Assembly (NCBI GenBank): GCA_015061115.1
Contig: SUXE01000006.1
Span: 126,001-190,000, forward strand
DNA: 64,000 nt
Reading direction: 5' to 3'
DNA from: Bacteroidales bacterium
GTDB taxonomy: Bacteria; Bacteroidota; Bacteroidia; Bacteroidales; Paludibacteraceae
Shown: positions 1-7,549 of the stretch, one piece after another
Numbering within the stretch: position 1 is the first letter of the stretch
How the letters are laid out: every line of letters starts with the position of its first letter
The notes under the pieces: generated by a model
The model's database searches: none
What the model was told of the DNA's origin: nothing
The model's input: the letters and a program-made list of their open reading frames with translations, nothing else
Translations under genes and position numbers: made by a program

Positions 1-19
1 AACATGACATCTGAAGCCT

Positions 20-1198
20 ATGTACCAAGGAAAACATAAATGTGAGACATTAAAAGCAATTCGTAAGCAGATAGCAGACGCTAATGAAATCCCATACGAA
101 CCAGTGGTTTGTACGCACCAAGGTGACTGTATGGGTACATGTCCTGCATGCGAGTCGGAGATGCGTTATATTGAGGATCAGCTGAACATACGCAAGATGG
201 CTGGCAAGGCAGTAAAGATTGTTGGTTTGGCGACGGCGATGTCAATGTCTGCGTGTAATATTACAGATAATGTTTCAATACTTCCTGATGAATTAAATCA
301 AAAAGAATTAGTTTATGACTATATCGGAGACAGAGAGGGGGAAACTCCGTTTATTCCTGTAGAGGATGAAATATGTACTGATTACAGTGTTCTTTTTGAT
401 ACATTGGAACATGCTGTAGCTCCAGATAGTCTGGCATTTTATTTTATATTTAATGTACATTATAAAGAAGCCGCAATGGTTGAAGGAATTGAAGGTACGG
501 CCACGATTTCTTTTATTGTTGAGGAAGATGGATCAATTTCAAATGTTGTGGTTAAAGATTCTCTATATCCGTGTTTAGATGAAGAGGCTGTTCGTGTGGT
601 GAAGGGAATGGAGAAGTGGAAACCTGCAATGTGTAATGGCAAGCCTGTACGTTCAAAGTTCCATGTGCCAATATTTTTCAGGTATGAATCATTAGGATTT
701 TTTGTCCCTCGAAAAACGTTTGATCATTGCAATATCAATATTCCAGACGATCGAGATTTAAGTTTTGTAAGAGTAGAGAAGCAGGCGGAATTTCCAAGTG
801 GAAAAAAGGCCTTGTTTGATTTCTTAAAAGAAAATTTAGTCTACTCAAAATCTGATTTAGAAGCACTGGACTCTTATTATTTATATGATAATCAGTTTGA
901 TTTTGATGATGTTGGTAGATTTTGGGTTTGCAGTGATTTGAGGGAAAGACGTTGTAATACTATCTATGCTGATGACATGCCTTTGGATACAGGCAAGTAT
1001 TATAGTGTTATTGTGGAGTTTGTTGTAGAAAAGGACGGATCTTTGTCAAATATACATTCATCTTGTGATGATCAATTATTAAGAGAAGAGGCCTTTCGAG
1101 TCGTTAAAAAGATGCCGAAATGGAAGCCTGGAACAATTAGGAATACAGCTGTCAGGTCAAACTTTAAATTGCCTGTCCTTTTCAAGTTAGATGAGTGA
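20..1198 (+). CDS. TonB-like protein, Cys-rich N-terminus, two TonB C-terminal domains (array copy 1)
   Basis: This is the first of four tandem paralogues. Residues 1-60 form a conserved Cys-rich domain with the pattern C-x5-C-x3-C-x2-C (CTHQGDCMGTCPACESEM). A short hydrophobic stretch follows (about 64-78) and ends in a lipobox-like SACN. Two domains of the Bacteroidetes TonB C-terminal type follow, each carrying the DGS(I/L)SN...EEA(V/F)RVVK.MxKWKP signature. TonB C-terminal domains normally contact the TonB box of outer-membrane receptors. The N-terminal domain would be cytoplasmic if the hydrophobic stretch is an anchor, or cleaved off if the lipobox is used. The Cys cluster suggests metal or Fe-S binding (inference). 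The first TonB repeat is less regular than the second. Confidence 0.85.
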   Translation: MYQGKHKCETLKAIRKQIADANEIPYEPVVCTHQGDCMGTCPACESEMRYIEDQLNIRKMAGKAVKIVGLATAMSMSACNITDNVSILPDELNQKELVYDYIGDREGETPFIPVEDEICTDYSVLFDTLEHAVAPDSLAFYFIFNVHYKEAAMVEGIEGTATISFIVEEDGSISNVVVKDSLYPCLDEEAVRVVKGMEKWKPAMCNGKPVRSKFHVPIFFRYESLGFFVPRKTFDHCNINIPDDRDLSFVRVEKQAEFPSGKKALFDFLKENLVYSKSDLEALDSYYLYDNQFDFDDVGRFWVCSDLRERRCNTIYADDMPLDTGKYYSVIVEFVVEKDGSLSNIHSSCDDQLLREEAFRVVKKMPKWKPGTIRNTAVRSNFKLPVLFKLDE

Positions 1199-1241
1199 TA
1201 TAGAAAAATAGTTGATAATCAATACGAAATAAAAGAATCTT

Positions 1242-2012
1242 ATGAACCATGGAAAACCAATATGTGATACATTAAAGTCCATCCGCAAACAGATCGCAGA
1301 TGCCAATGACATCCCATATGCACCTATTAAATGTGCACTTGAGGAAGATTGTCTTGGCACATGCCCTACATGTGAGTCGGAGATGCGTTATATAGAGGAT
1401 CAGCTGAACATACGTAAAATGGCTGGCAAAGCTGTGAAGATTGTTGGGCTGGCGACGGTGATGACATTGGCATCGTGCAATGATGTTCAACATTCTCAAC
1501 CACAACCATCAGGTGAGAACAATGCCGTCGATACTATAAAATTGGATTCTGTGTCTGCAGATTCTTCTTTTGAAGGGATAAGTGAACCTATAGATACTCC
1601 TCCGCCTCCACCACCATTACCAGATGTAATTCCATGTCCTGGATATCATCCGACTAAAGAGGAAATGGATTCCTGGGATGCAATAGATGAAGCACGAGAA
1701 GATACGGCGATTTTTTCAATAGTAGAGGAGAAAGCTCAATATCCACAAGGAACAGATTCGCTAAAGGCATTTATTCTGAATAATTTAAAATATCCTTCAG
1801 ATGCGTGTGTTCAAGGACGTGTGGTTATAGCTTTTGTTGTTGAGAAAGACGGCTCTATTACCAATGTTGATATCGTTCGAAGTGTTCATCCTGCTTTTGA
1901 TGAAGAGGCGGTACGTTTTGTGAGCATGATGCCAAAGTGGATTCCAGCAAAGAATAATGGAAAAATTGTCAGAAGCAGATATTATTTGCCTATCTTGTTA
2001 AAATATAAATGA
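1242..2012 (+). CDS. TonB-like protein, Cys-rich N-terminus, one TonB C-terminal domain (array copy 2)
   Basis: This is the shortest of the four paralogues. It has the same Cys-rich N-terminal domain (Cys pattern kept, with CALEEDCLGTCPTCESEM) and the same hydrophobic segment ending in ASCN. A Pro-rich linker with a run of six prolines follows near residues 115-125, as is common in TonB spacers that cross the periplasm. A single TonB C-terminal domain ends the protein (AQYPQGTDSLKAFI...GRVVIAFVVEKDGSITNVD...FDEEAVRFVSMMPKWIP). It starts 43 bp after copy 1 and probably shares its transcript. Confidence 0.88.
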   Translation: MNHGKPICDTLKSIRKQIADANDIPYAPIKCALEEDCLGTCPTCESEMRYIEDQLNIRKMAGKAVKIVGLATVMTLASCNDVQHSQPQPSGENNAVDTIKLDSVSADSSFEGISEPIDTPPPPPPLPDVIPCPGYHPTKEEMDSWDAIDEAREDTAIFSIVEEKAQYPQGTDSLKAFILNNLKYPSDACVQGRVVIAFVVEKDGSITNVDIVRSVHPAFDEEAVRFVSMMPKWIPAKNNGKIVRSRYYLPILLKYK

Positions 2013-2074
2013 GCTATAGGCAAATGCTTAATGAAAACTGTTTATATTATTTTTCCTAAATTCATCATTTCTCC

Positions 2075-2082
2075 TATTTTTG
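2075..2082 (+). promoter_or_regulatory. Bacteroides-type -7 element upstream of TonB-like copy 3
   Basis: TATTTTTG matches TAnnTTTG and lies 28 bp before the start codon at 2110. The same element with the same downstream leader recurs before copy 4, so the promoter was duplicated with the gene. No exact TTTG was seen at the -33 position. Confidence 0.5.
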
Positions 2083-2109
2083 TAGGACAAACCTAATTAT
2101 AGATAGCTT

Positions 2110-3240
2110 ATGTACAAAGGAAAAAAGACGTGTGAGACATTAAAATCCATCCGCAAACAGATAGCGGATGCCAATGATATTCCATACGAGCCAAGAGTGT
2201 GTACACATAAAGGCGATTGTATGGGCACATGTCCTGCGTGCGAGTCGGAGATGCGTTATATTGAGAATCAGCTTAATATACGCAAGATGGCTGGCAAAGC
2301 TGTGAAGATTGTAGGGCTGGCGACGGTGATGACGATGGCTGCGTGCAATTCTACAAGTAGGGTAGAGAATGAAACAGATTATTTATCGGGAGATACTATT
2401 GTTCCTTATGATAATCAGTGTCCATACCCAGAGCCACCTATGCCCTTTAGTCCTATAGAGCAGATAGTCTATTCGGAGGGCGAAGATCTATATGATGATG
2501 AAACCTATGCCGAATATCCGGGAGGTATAGACGCTATGATGGAATTTTTTGAAACAAATTTATACAATTTAGATACGACAAAGAAAGACAATGGTTTAGA
2601 TTTGACCGTTGTTGAATTTTTTATCGCAAGAGACGGTTCCACATCTAATGTTAAAATCAGGAAATCTGTAAATCCTGCGTTTGATAAGGAGGTGATTCGA
2701 GTCATCAAGATGATGCCAAAGTGGAAACCTGCCACTTACAATGGTGGAGAAGCTCGTTCCATGATTACATTGTCTCTTAACACACTGGCATTAACTGAAG
2801 AAAAATCAAATACCCAAAAGTCTTCAAAATGTCCAATAATTACAGATGTGACAGGACTCTTTGAAATTGATACTTTTGGTGAAGGAATTCCTCCATTATC
2901 AGAAGGTGATATTGATGAAGATCCTATCTTTTACCCCAATGAGGTTAAAGCTGAATTCCCTGGTGGGCAGAAAGCCATGATGGAATTTCTTAAAAAGAAT
3001 ATAGTTTATCCTATGGCAGCACAAGAAGAAGGTATCAGTGGCAAGGTTTTCGTGCGATTTGTAGTCGGAAAAGATGGTATGATAAACCATATCGAAGTCA
3101 TAAAATCAGTACATCCGCTTTTGGATAAGGAGGCAGTGCGTGTCATTAAAAAAATGCCATGTTGGGCCCCTGGAAAGCAAGCAGAACATAGGATTAAATC
3201 TTCTATTATTTTACCTATAGATTTTCGGTTAAACCAGTAA
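2110..3240 (+). CDS. TonB-like protein, Cys-rich N-terminus, two TonB C-terminal domains (array copy 3)
   Basis: Cys residues are at 8, 31, 37, 41, 44 and 79. The cluster at 31-44 follows C-x5-C-x3-C-x2-C. The hydrophobic segment at 61-78 ends in MAAC. Two TonB-like domains follow. The second is canonical (AEFPGGQKAMMEFLKKNIVYP, EGISGKVFVRFVVGKDG, LDKEAVRVIKKMPCWAPG) and the first is more diverged (AEYPGGIDAMMEFFETNL). The leader and first 80 codons are nearly identical in DNA to copy 4, while the periplasmic parts differ. This suggests recent duplication or gene conversion limited to the 5' part. Confidence 0.88.
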   Translation: MYKGKKTCETLKSIRKQIADANDIPYEPRVCTHKGDCMGTCPACESEMRYIENQLNIRKMAGKAVKIVGLATVMTMAACNSTSRVENETDYLSGDTIVPYDNQCPYPEPPMPFSPIEQIVYSEGEDLYDDETYAEYPGGIDAMMEFFETNLYNLDTTKKDNGLDLTVVEFFIARDGSTSNVKIRKSVNPAFDKEVIRVIKMMPKWKPATYNGGEARSMITLSLNTLALTEEKSNTQKSSKCPIITDVTGLFEIDTFGEGIPPLSEGDIDEDPIFYPNEVKAEFPGGQKAMMEFLKKNIVYPMAAQEEGISGKVFVRFVVGKDGMINHIEVIKSVHPLLDKEAVRVIKKMPCWAPGKQAEHRIKSSIILPIDFRLNQ

Positions 3241-3245
3241 TCTTC

Positions 3246-3253
3246 TATTTTTG
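3246..3253 (+). promoter_or_regulatory. Bacteroides-type -7 element upstream of TonB-like copy 4
   Basis: TATTTTTG matches TAnnTTTG and sits 28 bp before the start codon at 3282, followed by the same leader as before copy 3. It begins six bases after the stop codon of copy 3, so copy 4 may have its own transcript as well as read-through. Confidence 0.5.
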
Positions 3254-3281
3254 TAGGATCAAACCTAATTATAGATAGCTT

Positions 3282-4472
3282 ATGTACAAAGGAAAAAAGA
3301 CGTGTGAGACATTAAAATCCATCCGCAAACAGATAGCGGATGCCAATGATATTCCATACGAACCAGTGGTTTGTACACATAAAGGTGATTGTATGGGCAC
3401 ATGTCCTGCGTGCGAGTCGGAGATGCGTTATATTGAAAATCAGCTGAATATACGCAAGATGGCAGGCAAAGCGGTGAAAATTGTTGGTTTGGCGACGGTG
3501 ATGACGTTGGCTGCGTGCAATTCGATAAGCACTACAGATCGTTTTAATCCTAATATGGAGGTAGATGCAGGTGATGAAATGGAAGGAGAAATTGTTGATC
3601 GTCGTAGAATAGAGGTGGAAAATCTTCCAGAAAAACCTTTTGTTCCAGTCGAAGATACTGTTTATGCTGAGGGAGAAGATCTGTTTGATGAGATAGTGCA
3701 TGCTGAATGTCCTTATGACATAGTAGATTTTTTGATAAACAATCTAAACCATCCCATTACTAAACTAAAGTCAGATACTCTTGTAGAGATTCCTGTCGTT
3801 GTGATTTTTAATGTTGAAGACGACGGATCAATATCAAACGTGAGAGTAAAAGAACCTGTACATCCAGATTTTGACAAAGAAGCTATTCGTGTCGTTCAGA
3901 AGATGGAGAATTGGAAACCTGCTATGAGTAATGGCAGACTGGTCCGCTCAAAATTTCATGTGACTATTTTGTTGCATTCTATGCCAGAACCTTCAATCCC
4001 CCAATATGCAAATATGCCAGTATTGGGGTTTATGGATAGAGGAGAAGACAAAGATTCTACATCTTGTAAAAAAGAAATGGTTTCAAAATCAGAATCAGAT
4101 GATGACGATGATGATATGATTATGGGTATGATTGCAGATGAACATCGAGCAGAATTTCCAGGAGGAGATAGAACTTTACTTGATTTTCTAAAATCTAATT
4201 TGGTTTATCCAAAGGTAGCACAAGACTCAAGTATTCAAGGTAGAGTTATTGTAAAATTTACAATTGAAAAAGACGGCTCTATCACAGATGTTGAAGTCGC
4301 ACGAAGTATATATCCTGCATTGGATGAAGAGGCTGTCCGTGTTGTGAGTATGATGCCGAAATGGAAGCCTGCAACGAAAAAGGGAGAGCCTATTCGTTGT
4401 AAGTATATGTTGCCAATCTTTTTCAGATTATCGGATGAGAAGAAAGATGATGTACAAACAGGTCTTGAATAA
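3282..4472 (+). CDS. TonB-like protein, Cys-rich N-terminus, two TonB C-terminal domains (array copy 4)
   Basis: This is the last member of the array. The N-terminal Cys domain is essentially identical to copy 3, and the hydrophobic segment ends in LAAC. The first TonB-like domain is diverged (DFLINNLNHP...EDDGSISNVRVKEPVHPDFDKEAIRV). An acidic linker with a run of Asp follows near residue 275. The second domain is canonical (AEFPGGDRTLLDFLKSNLVYP, IQGRVIVKFTIEKDGSITDVE, LDEEAVRVVSMMPKWKP). The conserved EEAVRVV-KW core supports interaction with TonB-dependent receptors or self-association, but no receptor gene is adjacent. Confidence 0.88.
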   Translation: MYKGKKTCETLKSIRKQIADANDIPYEPVVCTHKGDCMGTCPACESEMRYIENQLNIRKMAGKAVKIVGLATVMTLAACNSISTTDRFNPNMEVDAGDEMEGEIVDRRRIEVENLPEKPFVPVEDTVYAEGEDLFDEIVHAECPYDIVDFLINNLNHPITKLKSDTLVEIPVVVIFNVEDDGSISNVRVKEPVHPDFDKEAIRVVQKMENWKPAMSNGRLVRSKFHVTILLHSMPEPSIPQYANMPVLGFMDRGEDKDSTSCKKEMVSKSESDDDDDDMIMGMIADEHRAEFPGGDRTLLDFLKSNLVYPKVAQDSSIQGRVIVKFTIEKDGSITDVEVARSIYPALDEEAVRVVSMMPKWKPATKKGEPIRCKYMLPIFFRLSDEKKDDVQTGLE

Positions 4473-4539
4473 AAAATAGCAATAAGATTAGCAAATGGAG
4501 GAGGGAAGACGCGAGTCCATCAATATTAAAGTATGTGAT

Positions 4540-5124
4540 ATGAAAAGAATATTAGGTATTATTTTGTTTTTATTCAGCTTTTGTTTGTCATCTTTAGGAG
4601 TGGAAATCACAGAGGTGACGGATCTTTCGAAGATCCATAAAAAAGCAGCAGAAGCGAAAAAGTTTGTGGCTCAAAAAGGCATGAACCAGGATTGGTGTAT
4701 CTTGATTGATTTTTCTTATAATCTGTTTACCAAAAGAATGTTCATCTATGATCTGAAGAACGGAAAGATAATAGAGACAGCATTGGTAAGCCATGGAGTA
4801 GGTGGTGGAAGCGATGCAGACAATGTTGTGTTCAGCAACGTGAATGGAAGCGGTTGCTCGTCGGAAGGAAAATACAGACTAGGAATACGTTCGTATAGCA
4901 AATTCGGAGTGCATTACCATTATAAAATGCATGGATTGGAAAGTACAAACAGCAATGCATACAAGCGATACATTGTGCTTCATTCCTACGAATATGCCTA
5001 CTGTGATAATCCAACCACCGCTAGTTTGGGATGTCCGGTAATATGCGATGATATGATGATTTATCTTGATAAGAAAATCAAAGCTTCCAGCAATAAGAGT
5101 ATATTGTTGTGGATATTCAAGTAA
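4540..5124 (+). CDS. secreted murein L,D-transpeptidase catalytic domain family protein (YkuD_2-like)
   Basis: From the Met at 4540 the protein begins with a clear signal peptide (MKRILGIILFLFSFCLSSLG); the open frame extends to 4495 but that would put charged residues ahead of it. The body reads as the YkuD_2 (PF13645-type) family: LIDFSYNLFTKRMFIYDLKNG, SHGVGGGSDA, a serine-rich SNVNGSGCSSEGKY, YHYKMHGLE, and a C-terminal SLGCPV with the likely catalytic Cys, preceded by a conserved His in VLHSYEY. Family members are periplasmic and act on, or resemble enzymes acting on, peptidoglycan cross-links. It follows the TonB-like array by about 70 bp and may be co-transcribed. Confidence 0.8.
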   Translation: MKRILGIILFLFSFCLSSLGVEITEVTDLSKIHKKAAEAKKFVAQKGMNQDWCILIDFSYNLFTKRMFIYDLKNGKIIETALVSHGVGGGSDADNVVFSNVNGSGCSSEGKYRLGIRSYSKFGVHYHYKMHGLESTNSNAYKRYIVLHSYEYAYCDNPTTASLGCPVICDDMMIYLDKKIKASSNKSILLWIFK

Positions 5125-5198
5125 AAATTGAAAGCGATTAATTATGAATATTGTGCCTGTTGATGTTTGATATATGATTGTGCGTATAATTGTATCTG

Positions 5199-5229
5199 TT
5201 TGAAGTTTAGTTGTGTTTTCTTAATTTTG
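5199..5229 (+). promoter_or_regulatory. Bacteroides-type promoter of leader-peptide/nuclease cassette 1
   Basis: TTTG (5199-5202), 19 nt, then TAATTTTG (5222-5229) is a full match to the Bacteroides -33/-7 promoter. The conserved cassette sequence begins just downstream near 5236. Confidence 0.65.
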
Positions 5230-5305
5230 TAATAAAAATGCTTGTTTAGTCATCACTATCAGCGTTTTTGTGAATATAAAACATTGATTTATAAATTAGT
5301 AAATT

Positions 5306-5440
5306 ATGATAAAAAGGATTACAGTACGAAATCAAATCGACATGAAATTTTGGTGTCTGGTAACGATAGCTATTGGTATGGTTACTTTCCAATGTATTGA
5401 TCATAATCTGCGACTTTCCTGTAATAAGAAAAAAGATTAA
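5306..5440 (+). CDS. small membrane leader peptide, cassette 1 (44 aa)
   Basis: The translation starts MIKRITVRNQIDMKFWCLVT and continues with a short hydrophobic stretch, then ends in a Lys-rich tail (CNKKKD). The first 18 residues and the DNA upstream are nearly identical to the peptide at 6248-6376, whereas the C-termini differ. It ends two bases before the next ATG, so translation is likely coupled. Retention of an open frame in both copies, with mainly conservative substitutions, supports a real peptide. An inner Met (MKFWCLV) may be the true start. Function unknown; a type I toxin-like or regulatory leader peptide is possible. Confidence 0.5.
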   Translation: MIKRITVRNQIDMKFWCLVTIAIGMVTFQCIDHNLRLSCNKKKD

Positions 5441-5442
5441 AA

Positions 5443-6024
5443 ATGGCCAATTTAAAAAGCATACCAGATAAAGAACTTGTCAGAACCATTCTGAATTACG
5501 AAGGATTTGAATTTCAAACTCGTTTGATGGAAATACTTCGCAAAACACAATTTAAGGATCATCAAAAGATTAAGAATCTACATGTGGCTTTAGGTGAAGA
5601 TAAAGAAGAAAATAATGATTATAAAAGATTGGTTGATGGAGCTTCTAAATTACTTAAATATGCTGATGATGTTTGGATAATTAGAAACTTTGGTGATGTG
5701 AAAACCGCTGATTTTGTTGTTAGGTATGGAAACATGTATAAGTATATAGATCAAAAGACAGTTAATAGTTTTAACTCAATTGAGCAAGAAATCAAAAAAC
5801 ATATCACTCAATCAAGACGTTTCTTTTTGAATGTAGCTGTTTCATGCGATTCAAAAGATTTTGCTGGTCATGTCAAAAAATGCTTTGAACAAAACGACTC
5901 TTTATCTGAAATTATCGTTGCTCAAGGAGATAAATACATTTCTATTCAAAGAAAAGATGTATTTAATAAGAACTATTACCAAATTCTCAGAGATACGTGG
6001 AGCAAAAAAAAGCGCAAGAAATAA
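5443..6024 (+). CDS. nuclease-toxin-like protein, CdiA-CT/PD-(D/E)XK type (cassette 1)
   Basis: 193 residues, soluble, rich in Lys. The region around residues 85-125 (VKTADFVVRYGNMYKYIDQKTVNS...IEQEIKKHI.QSRRFFLNV) resembles the tRNA-nuclease domain seen at CdiA C-termini and other PD-(D/E)XK nucleases: a first Asp in TADF, then D-Q-K in the place of the (D/E)-x-K motif, then a helix and a hydrophobic strand. No secretion signal or large carrier domain is present, so it is a stand-alone module. A small hydrophobic leader peptide precedes it by two bases. The family match is by motif only; an orphan toxin, a remnant of a polymorphic toxin or a defence nuclease are all possible. Confidence 0.55.
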   Translation: MANLKSIPDKELVRTILNYEGFEFQTRLMEILRKTQFKDHQKIKNLHVALGEDKEENNDYKRLVDGASKLLKYADDVWIIRNFGDVKTADFVVRYGNMYKYIDQKTVNSFNSIEQEIKKHITQSRRFFLNVAVSCDSKDFAGHVKKCFEQNDSLSEIIVAQGDKYISIQRKDVFNKNYYQILRDTWSKKKRKK

Positions 6025-6038
6025 TCCTGCGCATTTTT
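6004..6038. terminator. bidirectional terminator after cassette 1
   Basis: An A-tract, the stem GCGCA (6012-6016) / TGCGC (6028-6032) and a following T5 tract overlap the stop codon of the nuclease-like gene. Confidence 0.6.
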
Positions 6039-6247
6039 AGCCACACTTTATTGTGTTGGGCTGCCATAGTGACGTTAACTATGTATACGGTCTTTCGACA
6101 TGGCAAAATTAAATAATTGTATAACATTTACCAAGATATTTAATGAAAAACGAAAAAAATAATACTTGTTTTACAACAAGAATGCTTGTTTAGTCATCAC
6201 TATCAGCATTTGCAATTATAAAATATTGATTTGTAATTTGGTAAATT
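6025..6247. other. intercassette region with possible RNA structure and second conserved leader
   Basis: Between 6040 and 6107 there are complementary segments: CATAGT/ACTATG within TGCCAT...ATGGCA, and CCACAC/GTGTTGG. From about 6181 the sequence repeats the leader DNA of cassette 1 (GCTTGTTTAGTCATCACTAT...), ending at the second leader peptide. No clear Bacteroides promoter was found before this copy. Confidence 0.4.
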
Positions 6248-6376
6248 ATGACAAAGAGGATAACAGTACAAAACCAAATCGACATGAAATTTTGGCGTCT
6301 GGTAATTGTAATCATTGATATGCTTTCATTTCAATTCACAACATACAATTGTGATTATATACATTTGGGTGTTTGA
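6248..6376 (+). CDS. small membrane leader peptide, cassette 2 (42 aa)
   Basis: The translation starts MTKRITVQNQIDMKFWRLVI, with a short hydrophobic stretch after the inner Met. It is paralogous to the peptide at 5306-5440 in its first 18 residues and diverges after that. The stop codon is two bases before the ATG of the downstream gene, the same spacing as in cassette 1. This repeated arrangement is the main evidence that the peptide is functional. Confidence 0.5.
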   Translation: MTKRITVQNQIDMKFWRLVIVIIDMLSFQFTTYNCDYIHLGV

Positions 6377-6378
6377 AT

Positions 6379-7059
6379 ATGGAAGGAAAGGTGTATGGTG
6401 TAAAAAATGGTAAAAATCAAAGCAACATGTCAAGAAAAGACGTAAAAAACGATTGTATAATCTGTGAGGTAGCTAAAACATGTTTAAAACGTATCGAAGA
6501 ACTTTCTGACCCCAACAATAATCCAAAATTGACACCTGTTGATGGATATGAAGGCAAGATCTTTATACATGATAATTCAGACATGAATGATCTGTCTCAA
6601 AATATAGAAGAAGCTAAGCATATTATTGATGCAGGATTCGATCATATCAAACATATAATTATCAATCCTCATATAATAGAAAAATGGCTTCCTAACCAAG
6701 AATATACATTCTTCTATAAAGATGGTCGCAAACTATATGGAGACAGAAAAGGTGTACAGGGTGAATCTGGAATAACTTCATCATTCTCACGTGCTGTCAA
6801 TGATCAATGTGACAAAGTGCTTTTAATTGAATTCGACACTCAATTTAAGCAGAACAGGCTAAGACTTGACAATATAGCCAAAAATTTATATTTTAGACTA
6901 AATGACTTTACTGAAGGCAGGATTTTCGAGTGTTATATTGCAAGAGATGGTTATGTCGTCAGATTTGACAAAGAATTTTTGACATCTGGAACAAAAGAAG
7001 AAGTGAAAAAACGTATCATAAAACTTTTAGAGCCTATGAGAACAAAAAAGGAAGGATGA
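6379..7059 (+). CDS. hypothetical toxin- or nuclease-like protein (cassette 2)
   Basis: About 226 residues from the ATG at 6379 (a TTG two codons upstream is also in frame). It has an N-terminal region with C-x2-C (DCIICEVAKTC), a central segment, and a C-terminal half (LYGDRKGVQGES, ITSSFSRAVNDQCDKVLLIEFD) whose order of charged motif, helix and hydrophobic strand loosely resembles the nuclease-like region of cassette 1. I do not recognise the family with certainty. Its position after a paralogous leader peptide suggests that it is a functional counterpart of the upstream gene and not a random neighbour. Confidence 0.6.
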   Translation: MEGKVYGVKNGKNQSNMSRKDVKNDCIICEVAKTCLKRIEELSDPNNNPKLTPVDGYEGKIFIHDNSDMNDLSQNIEEAKHIIDAGFDHIKHIIINPHIIEKWLPNQEYTFFYKDGRKLYGDRKGVQGESGITSSFSRAVNDQCDKVLLIEFDTQFKQNRLRLDNIAKNLYFRLNDFTEGRIFECYIARDGYVVRFDKEFLTSGTKEEVKKRIIKLLEPMRTKKEG

Positions 7060-7070
7060 ATCCTTCCTTT
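7047..7070 (+). terminator. hairpin overlapping the end of cassette 2
   Basis: A perfect 10-bp stem, AAAGGAAGGA (7047-7056) with TCCTTCCTTT (7061-7070), and a four-base loop that contains the stop codon. Only a short T run follows. Confidence 0.5.
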
Positions 7071-7169
7071 TGGTAGAGGCGCCAGGCGTGAGCCTATCGG
7101 CATTTAACAGTATCCACTCGACCTCTGCACCTACAAAAATACAATCCAAACAATAAAAAAACAAATTAA
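7071..7169 (+). other. structured intergenic segment after cassette 2
   Basis: GGTAGAGG (7072-7079) can pair with CCTCT..ACC further on, and AGGC-GTGA-GCCT forms an inner hairpin. It may be an RNA element linked to the cassette or the remnant of an integration site. No protein gene is visible. Confidence 0.3.
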
Positions 7170-7371
7170 ATGGATAAAAAAAAGCGTAAAAACAAGGATT
7201 TATATATCTGGAGCGATAACAAACTGCCCGTCATTCAAAGAAAATTTCGCCAGAGCGGAGAAAATGCTGAGAAAAGAAGGGTATGAAGTCGTGAATCTTA
7301 CCAAGGCTGACACAATCATGCCAAAGAGTGCGTCGTGGGACGAATATGGCTTTGTCCTACACTCTTCTTAA
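7170..7371 (+). pseudogene. DUF4406-like gene, frameshifted and truncated
   Basis: Removing one A from the A8 run after the ATG gives one open frame: MDKKSVKTR followed by IYISGAITNCPSFKENF, ARAEKMLRKEGYEVVNL and a final SWDEYGFVLHSS. This is the N-terminal half of DUF4406, a nucleoside 2-deoxyribosyltransferase-like family often found in phages and mobile elements. As written, the ATG frame runs into a stop after 38 codons. The usual C-terminal half is absent even after correction. A sequencing error in the A run is possible, but the truncation is independent of it. Confidence 0.6.
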
Positions 7372-7549
7372 TCATCTTTTTTTCTGCCCCACAACATCTG
7401 TAAAAATTAAAAATAGTTAATTGTGTAAAAAAATATAATTTATAGTGTGAGGTGTATTTTATTTTATAGTATTTTTATAGAGTATTATTCTCTGTTTTGT
7501 AATGGACAGGTGATTACAAAAAGGATTTTAGATTTAGACCAAAGTTTAT
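7372..7549 (+). other. AT-rich region upstream of the vWA-tubulin operon
   Basis: Very AT-rich, presumably holding the promoter of the operon that starts at 7550. No exact TAnnTTTG element could be picked. No other gene seen. Confidence 0.4.
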
